Positions 51,701-64,000 of a DNA stretch of 64,000 bases are shown piece after piece. Position 1 is the first letter of the stretch, and every line of letters begins with the position of its first letter. Location: positions 4,506,001 through 4,570,000 of the forward strand of contig JASJZH010000001.1 in NCBI GenBank assembly GCA_037178975.1. The letters run 5' to 3'. Position numbers and translations under genes: made by a program. The notes under the pieces were generated by a model. The model was not told the origin of the DNA and did no database searches. It worked only from the letters and a program-made list of their open reading frames with translations. This DNA comes from Oscheius tipulae. Its lineage: Eukaryota; Nematoda; Chromadorea; Rhabditida; Rhabditidae.

Positions 51701-52411
51701 AACCAAGCGGACACTTCCTCATTTGCGCCTCCATTATCTTGACCAGGGATTCTCTTTTCTCAAATTAGTTCTCTGGGGCCAGAATTGTAGATTTAATGAG
51801 ACCATTTTCTTTACTTTCTCACACTGTACGGGTTTCAAAACCGGAGCCGAAAACAAACAAACTCGCCAGTGAACGGGATGGAATTGGGCTTGGCCCCAGA
51901 TTTTCGTTGTCGCGTCTGCTCTTCTTCCTCTTCCTCCATGGGATCTGGGAAAGTGTTAGAGGAAGTCAAAGGAAAGGAGAAATGGCTTGGGAGAAGTTCG
52001 ATGGCGGGCAAAGAGACGGGAATGTTTAGCAATGAGAGCGAAAGAGAGCGGCGTGGGATGCCCAGCCTGCAGGGAGTTCCCGGCAGCGAGCATGTTCGAT
52101 TCGCCATCCCGGGCGCGAGCTAGCCTTTCGGTTTGGTTAAGCTAATGGAGTTGCTTCCACCCTTATAGCTCCCAAAACAAAAGTAAGATGGCAAAAGATA
52201 CGAAGAAAGGCCGTTCTTCGAGCCTCCGAAGTAAAGATGCAGTCTATTCAAACTAAGGTTTCTTGTGTGGAGGAAAAGAGGATAGCAATGATCTGCCTGA
52301 ACTAAACAAATCGGGAAGAAGCTGCAAAGAAATGGGAGAATCAAAACTTTACTAAAATCGCTTTTCTGGGGGTTTTTATTCAAGTTTTGGCTGCCTTCTT
52401 TTACTCGGACT
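51701..52411. other. Intergenic region between the Myb/SANT-like gene and the 69-residue ORF
   Basis: About 710 bases. Open frames on both strands near 51800-52120 lack splice signals, known domains or clear codon bias. No function seen. Confidence 0.35.
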
Positions 52412-52674
52412 TTACTTCTTCTTGCCGGCGTAGGTCATGGTGAAGGCCTTCTGGTACTGGAACTTGAGGGCAGAGGGAAATGACGGGGCGGTGGAGTGAC
52501 CGGAGGAACCAGAGCAGGAGCCGAGCAGCAAGGAGGGGCAGCAGCTATCGGGCTGGATTCTTTCTTGGCACCAGAGCCGAACAGTTCCGCGTTCATGTCG
52601 ACATTGAGGTCCGTCATCTTGTGGCCCGAACTGACGGCATCTACCGGGATGAAGGCTGGGATCGTTTTACTCAT
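52412..52674 (-). CDS. Small unknown protein (69 residues)
   Basis: Exon 1 (52674-52510, 55 codons) reads MSKTIPAFIPVDAVSSGHK, MTDLNVDMNAELFGSGAKK, and an Ala/Pro/Cys run (AAAPPCCSAPAL). A 53-nt intron with GT and TTCCAG ends (52457-52509) leads to exon 2, YQKAFTMTYAGKKK-stop. Codons end mostly in G or C as in neighbouring real genes. An in-frame ATG at 52704 would add ten residues. Without the intron the first frame runs on to a Ser/Pro-rich end, which I consider less likely. It lies between two oppositely oriented genes, 112 bases from the start of the second pseudo-peptidase gene. No homologue recognised. Confidence 0.5.
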
Positions 52675-52786
52675 TCTTGCCTGAGCATTTTGACTAATGA
52701 CCATTTTTGTACCAGAAAATGCCCCTAGCAACCTTTTGAACACCTTGCTCTAACTAAAGCAGTGTCATTAACCTTTTTACCATCAG

Positions 52787-54444
52787 ATGGTCGCAATAAC
52801 CGCTTCGCCGCCGATGTCTTCATATCGGAAGAGGTTCATCAGCTGCAGTGGAACATACTACATCGATGGAACTAAGTCTAGCCCGTCAGTTTCCTTATTT
52901 CCTAAGGTTAGCTGATACTTTCTAGGAAATGGTACTGGTCATTCATTCTACTCTTCCTGATCCTGCTGTTCTGCTTCATCGTTGCAGTCGTATGTCTTGT
53001 AGCGGAATTGTCAGGTAAATTTGTTCATTTTTTCGCGACTTTCACAAATTTCAGCCGGTCTTTCCGTCATAGAAGAGTTTCAGAAGCACTGCAAAAACGA
53101 CGCTGTGGTGACGCATGACCAGCTGCTGAGGTATGAGCGCTACTTCAATTCGTAAGTTTTGTCACTTCAATTTTGCTAAAGATCGACACTTTAGATTCCC
53201 AGACAAGAGACTCGATCAAATATGCGGTAGTGTAACCTGCTTCATCAAGAACAACAAGACCGTCACCGGAGTCAACAATCGCAATCCTGATGCTCGTGTT
53301 CTCGGGGAAACCGTCTTCTCTGACTGGTGTCTCAAGGAGAGGGAAAGGGTTGGTGTCTTCAGTATATTTGGAAATCAGTCATGTTCGAGTTTTCGTTGTC
53401 AGAAGTTTCGATGAGATGTAGCAGTGGCCTTCTAGTCTTTTGTTCCCTGTCGCGGCGAATGAACTAGGTCTACGCACGATGAAGCAGCGTAACAGATGAT
53501 TTAGCTCATCCTATTCTGACTAAATACATGCGCATAACAGCAAAACGTCTGTCTAGAGATATTGTAGCGGAAATGAAATCTTCCAGTCATGGTAGAGACT
53601 AGTAGCCCATTGTCTGAACCACCAGAAATATTTCCATGACTACAAAATTCGCCTAACTACAATAATTCATAAAATCGTCGTTTTACAGTATCAGGGCAAT
53701 CTGTCAGCTGATCCTGTTCGCCAGCTTCTCGATTCTGATAAGAATATTTATCGCCATGTCCAGGAATACGAGAAGTTTGTGCATCTTGTTGGCTATAACG
53801 GTACGCTCGATCTCGTTTGCCTTCTCTACAACATCTTTTTCAGATTCCGCAAGTCTGTCCGACAAACTCGTGTCCGGCCTGGTTCAATGGCGTCACTATT
53901 TCGAAACCAATGACGATGAAATCTTCTTCGGGACGTCCGAGTACAACAAGGCGATGAACGGCAGCAAGCTTTACGAATATCTGAGAGATACAAACGTCGA
54001 TGCGGAAGGAATTCACAAGTCCTGGCTGGTGAAGAATAGAGTTTTCGCAACAGGTTTGTTTCCTTTTCTTCCTGAAAAACACTAAGCAAACTTAGAACTA
54101 TACGTGCCCGATCACGTCTTTTTCTACAATTCGAGTTCGAATGAAATCATTACTGACGGAGTCTGTGTTCCTCATGGAAACACCGTAGTGAAAATTTACG
54201 CCATTGTTCTCGGCTTCGGTAAGCTTTTTTTTCCCCTATTTTTTCTTACTTATCGTGTTTAGAAGGATCCCATTGGATTGTCCAGCCGGTCGGACAGAAG
54301 TGGAAGCAGACTAGTCCTGGCGGAATTATGAAACTTGCGGATCGGTGCTACAAAAGCAATAACTTCCCTCGTCTCTTCGATCGCAAACTCCTTAACCCAG
54401 ACGTTTCGGTAGGCTCGTTAACTAATTCTGATCGTCGCGGTTAA
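52787..54444 (+). CDS. Type II membrane-anchored papain-like pseudopeptidase, paralogue B
   Basis: About 354 residues, with ATG directly behind TTTTTACCATCAG. The cytosolic tail holds SGTYYIDGTK, shared with the gene at 41.1 kb. The membrane anchor covers about 36-58. The I29-like propeptide has CFIKNNKTVTGVNN, an exact fit to F-x2-N-x3-[IV]-x3-N, and ETVFSDWCLKE. The papain-like part has SGLVQWRHYFETNDDE where the helix after CGSCWAF should be, and near the end KIYAIVLGFEGSHWIVQPVG then QKWKQTSPGGIMKLA, corresponding to HAVxVVGYG...YWIVKNSWGxxWGxxGYxxI. Cys25, His159 and Asn175 equivalents are missing. Intron positions and phases match paralogue A at least four times (before the anchor, after the anchor, at YN-D-S, and inside GFE-G). 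The last exon end is uncertain: reading on gives a stop at 54442-54444. A roughly 330-nt intron lies at 53351-53689. Confidence 0.7.
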
Positions 54445-55150
54445 CTATTTTCAGTTATTTGTGTGTTGTCTTATTTTGATGATTGTTTCTTCTTCCTCTC
54501 CCACTCTACTAGTTATTTCTCCCTACATTGTTATGTTGTTATCTGTTTGTCAGAGACGGTTTGGGACTAATAGGACCAATCGCATCATTAAAATTATTCA
54601 GTTTAGAAAGTCTTTGGTTGTATTCAAAATAACCGCGACGAAACAGCTACAGAGGTAGAAGGTCTCTGTTGAAGAAAGAGTTGAGCTCAAGATGCGACTT
54701 TTCCTTATGTGGTGCTCGAGCCAATCCGGTAGCCAAGTTGAAGGTCTTGGAGTCGCGGAACATACAAGAAGCGAGACCTCACAAATCTCGAGGTAACTTT
54801 TCGCAAAACAAACTTTATTCAATAATATTAGTAATACAATGACGTGATAACACGATTTCAAAAATGAAGAGAAAAAGTGCTCGAAATGCGAGACAATATG
54901 GGACTAGGCTGGGAGTGGAAGACTAGCAGGAGGAAGTATTGTGCCGGTTGGGGAAGATAGAGATATCATAGATACAGAAAATACTCGAGAGCGACAGAAA
55001 AAAGAGTTGATGAGAGCCACAATAAATATTATTAACAGATCATCACGGGGTCAAGGTTCCCCGACTGAAATTGGCCGGAGGACGAAGATTTCTCAAAACG
55101 GGCTGTCAGGGGTGAAAAAAGGGCTAAGAATCTACGAGCTTGTGGAGTAG
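54445..55150. other. Intergenic region between paralogue B and Go-alpha
   Basis: About 700 bases of converging 3' sequence, AT-rich, with several AATAAA-like stretches. No exon recognised. Confidence 0.4.
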
Positions 55151-58212
<3,062 letters not shown>

Positions 58213-59990
58213 GCTGAGAACCGCGCTGTGAGCGCCACTCTATCACAACGACAGCAAGCTCTGAAAGATTTTAAAATGGTTTAAAATCTTAAGGGGGGAA
58301 ATAAGAGGTTCCCAGAAAATCAATCAAAATGATGACATGTGGATGAGGGGGACTTGGGAAACAGAGAAAAAATTCCGAGGGAATCGTAAGGGGGGGAGAG
58401 AGAGAGGGGGAGACGACTCGAGGAGACAGAAATTGCCTCAGATTTTCGGTTCAAAATCGATTCGGAGAAAGAGGAGAATGGTCATGTGGTTTTGATTCAT
58501 TTCAAGATATTGGCTCATTGCTCCCGAGAACCCATGTTTTAACATAACACACATTACAGCTCACCTTAGGCAATCAATAATTCATTCTCGAGCCTTGGTA
58601 TGTTTTGTTAAATAAAGTAACGCTAACCAAAGTCTAAGACTTTCTAGCAGCGTAAGTAAATCAGCGTTTGGGCCAGAAATATCGGGGAGAACACGTGAGC
58701 AAGATTGGTTACCTAGACTATGTACTTCGTTTCTCAGTTACAAGAGGTAACTTTTTACTTCTTTGGTGTTTGGAATAGTTGTAGAACAGATAAAAATCTT
58801 CCAGTTTACAGAACATCATAAAGCTAGGGAAAGCGATCTGGTAACCGCATATTGAGTGGGAGACTGGAGCTGAAAGGGCCACAAGACTCGAAATTTAAAG
58901 AAAATGGAGGGAACTGATACCTAGGCAGTCGAATAAGCCAAAGATTGTGGTCATGTAATCAATAGGTATCAAGAAAACGGGCATGTTTTCCTGAGGAGAA
59001 AACCCGTGCTGCCGGGGCAGCGAGCGAGAGAGACGAGAGAGGGAAAGAGCTTATCGGCCCAGTCGAGGACCGATAAAGGCGCATATTTTGAGAACGAGAG
59101 AGTGGTTAGAGAAGATAGGAAAATGAGCAGCTGGACACTGAGTGATAGACTCTCTGAAGCCCATTGATTTCCTCTCTTCCCATCACTCTCAGCCGGAAAA
59201 CAGCTGTGGGTCTCGAGTCCCGGAAACAAGGAAGAGACTCAGCTGGCAACGGGAGACCGAGAGCAGAAAGGACAGCCGAGGTTGGCGCAATCAAGAGCCG
59301 TTAATTTGTTGGATTAGGAGACTTCATTTGCTATTAATGGCCAGTACTCGGGGGGCACCCTCGAATAAGCGTCCTGCGTCACAAGGCACAGATTGGAGAA
59401 ATAGAAGGAGGAAAATGTTTTGTACTTGTAGAAGGGCTTCTCTCTTTTATCTTTAACACAGGCTCGAACTGTAGTCAAACATAAATGGTACCAATGTAAA
59501 AAGGACCGTGAGAAGAAACGAAACTTTTCCAAAGTGACACAGTTACGGTTTATTATCGTTGTCGGTCGTGCTCGCATTTCCGACCGAAGAACCTTTTTTC
59601 AAGCTATCTACAGTTCTACAAACTTAAAAATACTGATCCGTTCTACGAATATCACACACTTATCCCATAACGAACACTAGAAGAGTCTGTCAAGCAACGT
59701 TACGCCTTCACTCTCAGAGGTTAATATGTACTGCAACTTCGCGGAATAGCCGTAGGCTAACAATAAGGAAGGCAAGCTCTAGAAACGATAATCTACCATC
59801 AGATCAGTAATAAGAGCATGAAAAACTGACAGGGACTCGCAAGAGAGTTCCGAAGATTGACGTCAAGGTACAGAAAAAGAGGATTGGGCGATAAGTGACT
59901 GACAATCCGGTGGTAATAGATCAAAGTATGAAGCCATTGGGTGGTCTTGTTCTCCCACCGATGGCAATATCTGCTGTTGTTGCACCACAG

Positions 59991-60004
59991 AGAGAGAGAG
60001 AGAG
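59991..60004. repeat. GA microsatellite
   Basis: A run of alternating G and A (about seven units) in the Go-alpha upstream region, one of several GA-rich tracts there. Such tracts are common in invertebrate promoters, but no specific role can be shown. Confidence 0.5.
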
Positions 60005-62145
60005 ACACGACAAGAACGACAACGAATTGATCGCCGGCCCCCGAGAGCTCTCCCTCTCGCCATGCCGGGCATGGCTAATAAGGCCTGGAGCCGCTGCGCT
60101 GAATTGACGGCGGCCGGAGGCTGTGTGAGGAATAGGGAAAGGACACAGCGACAATTGAGACACACGCATATTTTGGTGGGATTAGAGGGCGAGAACGGGT
60201 TCTCTCTCCTTTACTCTCCAGTGGAAATCTTGACAACTTTGAGCAAATTTCAAAAGAAGTGCCCACAACAAGCGGCGATGGGTTTTATGCAAATGGAGCG
60301 TAAGAATTGGCGCCGGATGCAAATGGCCCCGAGAGTGTGAGGGGGTTGGTTGAGGTGGCGGTATGGCAGAGGAAAGAGACTGAATGGTGGTGGTGCAGAG
60401 ACGCGTTAAATTGTTCTCGAAACATGAGAACTACTCAAACAGCAAAACCGTCCCTCTTCTCTCTCACTCTCTCGTCACCAAGGGTGACAGTCACCACGTG
60501 GGAACATACTAAGAGATTCCTTAGAAACCGGCCGAAGATGAAAAAAGCTTCAGATTTTAGGGCTAGAGGAATAGATTTAAATGATAGCATAGATAATATA
60601 TTAGCTGACTCAGCCAACCGTACTTTCAGAATCGTTTCACAATTACAGTTAAAATGTTTTGTCTAGTCTAGCCTCTACAGTTCAAATATGGTAATTCTTA
60701 TGTCTTGGATAGCCAGCGTTCTACTTCTTGAGATGGTACGGGCGAGAATGGCCGACTTCTACTGTGAAACATCATCACACTTCGACAGAGCATTACGGGT
60801 TTAAAGCCTGCTTTTTAGACATTGAAATGTTCTGCAATTCTATAGCTTTTAATTAATTCTGCAACATCTAAATTTGCGAGAACTGGACCACTTAAATGAT
60901 AGAAGAGGTGGACCAACAAGGAAAGAGAGAGTGAGAGTTTATGCTGACTAATCGAAGCTTACGACGTTCTCCCGGAAAGTTTGTTTATAAGGAGCGAAAA
61001 TCCAGACTGCATATACTGCTCCTCTTCCTTGCTAATTGTGCCCAGGCAGAAAAAAGGAGGGGACGGAAAGACTTCATTAGTTGTGCGGTTCCACCTAATT
61101 ACTCGTCAAAAAGCGTCTATCTTTTCCTCAAAGAGAAAGAAGCAATTAGTCTTATCTCCGCACCTTAAAAAGAGAACACAGATGGAAGAATAGGAGGAGT
61201 TAGTCGAGAGGAAAAGCTCTTAAATCCTTAGGATTCGTTAGTTGGCTGGATCAAGAGGCTGGGGCTGCGTAGGCGGCTGCTCGCATCAGATGTGCCCGAG
61301 AGCCTAGGCCAGCTGCCTCGTATTGACTGGCCCAAAGCCAGAGGGGGCTCTTTCTCTGCGTCTCTCTCTCGATCGGGTTACCATGGAGAGGGCCTCGCCT
61401 CGCAACAGCTGCTTCGCGCATTCGGACCTAATTGGCTAATTTGGGCCAGCGACGACGACGAGGTGCCGATGATAGCCTCATTTCGCGCATTTTGGGATTC
61501 ATCTCAGCACGATTAGTTCAGAGAGAATGATGACTAGAGAGTTCTTTTCTAATAAACCCCTTTTCGGGTTCAAAGCAGGATTTTTGTAAACTGACAAATT
61601 CTGCAAAGTTTTAGATTCCATCAAGATCTGCAATTTATCAGAACACCATTACGCAAGAAAGATGGGTCTAGCCATCAAAAGAACAGTGAGCTTCCCATTT
61701 CCCGAAATTTTCAAAGTTGTGAATGGATCGAACGCTATAGCTTTTCAGAATATGAGAAGGCATGAAAATTTTCCTCTGTTCTAAAGGCCAGAGAATCGAA
61801 TTCAGTCGACAACCATATGGCCTGGCTGCTTAACAATTTGGTAGCTGGTGTTATTCGTATGGGAAAAGCATCGGGCCGTAAAGCCGAAAGTGCCCTTTTG
61901 TGTCTGTTAGTCATTGGCCGTAAGCTCCAAGCCGGGCTCAAGAGTGGGCGGGCAGCAGGAGGGGACGACTCGCGTATCCAAAATGAGACATCGACGAGCA
62001 AACACAGTGGTTCTCATTCTGCAGAGAGAGAGTTTCAATTAGACGAAGAGACAATACAGAAAAAGTGATATGGGAAGAGGATATTGTACTTGTTCTCATG
62101 TATCTTGCGACCTATTTTTGAGGACGAAGAGCCCACTCTTTCAAT

Positions 62146-62209
62146 TTTTGATGTTCCAAAAAGTTATAGCTTTTTTCCCTTCTTAATTTTGTAGAACTCT
62201 ATGAAACTC
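62146..62209. repeat. Dispersed palindromic repeat, copy upstream of Go-alpha
   Basis: TTGATGTTCCAAAAAGTTAT is followed about 30 nt later by TTTTGTAGAACTCTATGAAA. Both halves of the repeat are recognisable but diverged. Related halves occur at 60821-60872 and 61591-61650. Confidence 0.5.
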
Positions 62210-63910
62210 AAAAATGTCCCCGAGCCCTCAAAATATATAACGTTTGTGAAATTTCTATAACGAGCGAGAGAAAATAGGCTGTCTATTTCGATGCATCGTT
62301 AATAGTCTGCAGGTGAGTAATGCGGGTTAACAGCGTGTATAGCTAGAACTAATTGTGTTATAAAGACATCAGAGAGTACATTTTAAGGGAGCTCCCGAGG
62401 CCAATGTCCGGAGCAAGGGTCATTTTTCGGCTGTCACCTACCCGAGATTCGGGCATGTATTTTCTAGCCACAATGGGAGAAAAGAGAAAACGTATCGACG
62501 AGAATAAGGGAGAATGAAAGGGATACTATGGCGTCATGTACACATAAGGAAGCCGTGGCCAAATTGGACTCCGAAGGAGGCATGCTTCCGATGATCCGGA
62601 TGGACTGAATAGTGTTATCCCGAACGAGAGAACTTTGGGAGAAGATCTAATGATGCTCATTATTGAGAGACATTAATGACTAAACCATAATAAGGGCTCG
62701 AGGGAGAAACTAGTCCGGAAGCACTGGACTTACAATGTCCAGCTATATTTCCGCCCTCTTTCTCAGAATGGAGGGGATTTAAACTTAGGAATGGGGGCTG
62801 GAGAAGGACAGAGATAAAGACTATCGGATCGGTATCGGTATAATGTGAGTTAGGAAAAAATACTTGGCTGTGCCATCAACTTTAGATATGGAAGTCCAGT
62901 AAAAACTGTTTTGATCCCTCGTTCTTGCCTCTTTATATGCGAACTTCTCGAACTTTCGGATCAAATACCGTTGATAAATTGAAAATAAACTCTTCCAAAC
63001 GAAAGCAGGGATATCTCTGGCTGAGGTGTTTGTCCTCTCGTGTCCCCTTCGGTCCCTGGGGAAAGTGGATCGATGATATAATTAGGTAGAAATGCGGGGC
63101 ACACGAAGAGACATACGACCGCAAGGCGAGGGGACCTCGTTTCTCACGCCTCTCTCTCGTCGCCATTGAAAGACGATATTCTTCTCCTTCAAGGACACAC
63201 ACACACAGAATTGCCTCATAAGCCCTGTTGCTGATTGCGAGGAGAGTCCGGGGAGGATTAGAGCTGCTGATGCCAATTCCCGTCCGGGTTGACCCAAAAG
63301 TCGGGGAAGGACGAAGAGCAATCGGATCTAATTTCAGTCTCTCGGAACGCCTACTCAACTTCTTAACTCTGTTTGCTTCGGCTCTTCATAAGTGAGAAAG
63401 TTTTGTTGGGACGGGGAAGAGCTTGACGACTCTTTGGCAACAGGATTACGAGAGAATCTCCCAAATTTGCATAAACCGTTCCTGAACCGAGAAATGTTTC
63501 TTCGGAAAGGATGGTCCCGTACCTTCTCGGCGCCAAAAGTATCGTTTTGGTCAGAACAAGTATGGACTTGAATACCAGACTCGGCATTGTGTGCTCACTT
63601 GGGACCCATAAGAAAATGGTCACAGGTTCGGTTAGGTAATGGTAGTGGTTTGTTTTTCCTATCATATGGTTTCTGACAGAAAATACATAGAGATCTGATC
63701 GGGTCTCTAATTGGGAGAGGAATGTTCGAGAGCGTCGAGGTGTTGGATGACTGGTGGGTCCTTGAGGGTAGGCAGCCTCGCTCCTGTGAAAACAGATCGA
63801 GTGGATCTCTCTCCCTCTCTCGGCACACAAAGATCGATTTGGCGAGGCTGCTTTTCCTATCTCGCTTTCCTATTCAGTCGATTCCATGCCCACACAATTA
63901 TGTCTCCTAT

Positions 63911-64000
63911 ATGGCTTCTTTGCCACAGCTCATACTTTTCCTCTGTCTGGTCACAATCGCCTTCCCCGCACCAAGACATATTGCTTCGACGCAGAACGGA
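63911..64000 (+). CDS. Amino end of a secreted protein (partial, runs off the window)
   Basis: An ATG at 63911 opens thirty codons to the window edge: MASLPQLILFLCLVTIAFPA, then PRHIASTQNG. The first twenty residues form a textbook signal peptide with a likely cleavage site near FPA. The codon pattern is gene-like and the frame stays open. Nothing more can be said about the mature protein. It points away from Go-alpha. Confidence 0.6.
   Translation, partial: MASLPQLILFLCLVTIAFPAPRHIASTQNG

Larger units (their letters stand above)
58213..63910. other. Long non-coding region upstream of Go-alpha
   Basis: About 5.7 kb, by far the largest gap in the window. I find no exon with splice sites and consistent codon use. 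It is rich in GA tracts (for example 58393-58420 and 59991-60004) and holds at least three diverged palindromic-repeat copies (near 60.8, 61.6 and 62.2 kb). It lies between the divergent starts of Go-alpha and the secreted-protein gene, so it probably contains their promoters and enhancers. Confidence 0.5.

Noticed and set aside
53351-53689. Separate small gene inside the long intron of pseudo-cathepsin B
   Set aside because: No frame with start, bias or splice signals. The segment is best read as an enlarged intron.
60062-60340. Open frames in the Go-alpha upstream region
   Set aside because: These are composition-driven (GA-rich) frames without splice sites, homology or codon bias.

Overview
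The window is a metazoan nuclear segment, most likely from a nematode whose clade I cannot fix. Introns are mostly 38-60 nt and end in TTTCAG/TTCAG-type acceptors. Genes are tightly packed. Many start codons sit directly behind, or a few bases behind, a YAG splice acceptor, as expected with spliced-leader trans-splicing. There is an innexin, and the Go-alpha gene has a nematode GOA-1-like amino terminus. GC content is moderate. No bacterial, plasmid or viral genes were seen.

Layout. 1-4 kb: a LETM1 gene (minus strand) diverges from PSMC2/RPT1. 5.7-11.1 kb: an Islet LIM-homeodomain gene with long introns. 12.7-13.8 kb: a tiny secreted Gly/Tyr/Met-rich peptide gene meets an unknown tail-anchored protein gene tail to tail. 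15.2-20.8 kb: ABCB7, TMEM50 and MRPS5 lie in tandem. 20.9-24 kb: KLHL20 on the minus strand. 24.5-34.5 kb: TRAPPC10, hexosaminidase D and SLC38A10 on the plus strand. 34.8-38.5 kb: a C1orf43-family membrane protein followed closely by an EGF-type transmembrane protein, both on the minus strand. 39.2-40.9 kb: an innexin. 41-54.4 kb: two paralogous membrane-anchored, catalytically dead papain-like proteins flank a MATH-BTB gene, RIOK2, HPRT, a Ly6-like GPI protein gene, a Myb/SANT-like gene and a 69-residue ORF. 55.1-58.2 kb: Go-alpha (minus strand). 58.2-63.9 kb: largely non-coding, GA-rich DNA. 63.9 kb to the end: the first exon of a secreted protein.

Most genes are conserved housekeeping genes (proteasome, mitochondrial ribosome and transport, ribosome maturation, purine salvage, Golgi tethering) or signalling genes (Go, innexin, Islet). 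The most novel material is the pair of type II transmembrane pseudo-cathepsins at 41.1-42.5 and 52.8-54.4 kb. Both keep an I29-like propeptide and the carboxy-terminal papain fold signature but have lost the catalytic Cys, His and Asn. Other points of interest are an innexin intron whose 5' end duplicates the preceding exon, a decayed copy of the RIOK2 3' end, a dispersed palindromic repeat family, and an inverted-repeat element present twice.

All gene models were assembled by hand from the sequence. Exon edges are predictions, and orthology statements rest on remembered family sequences, not on searches.
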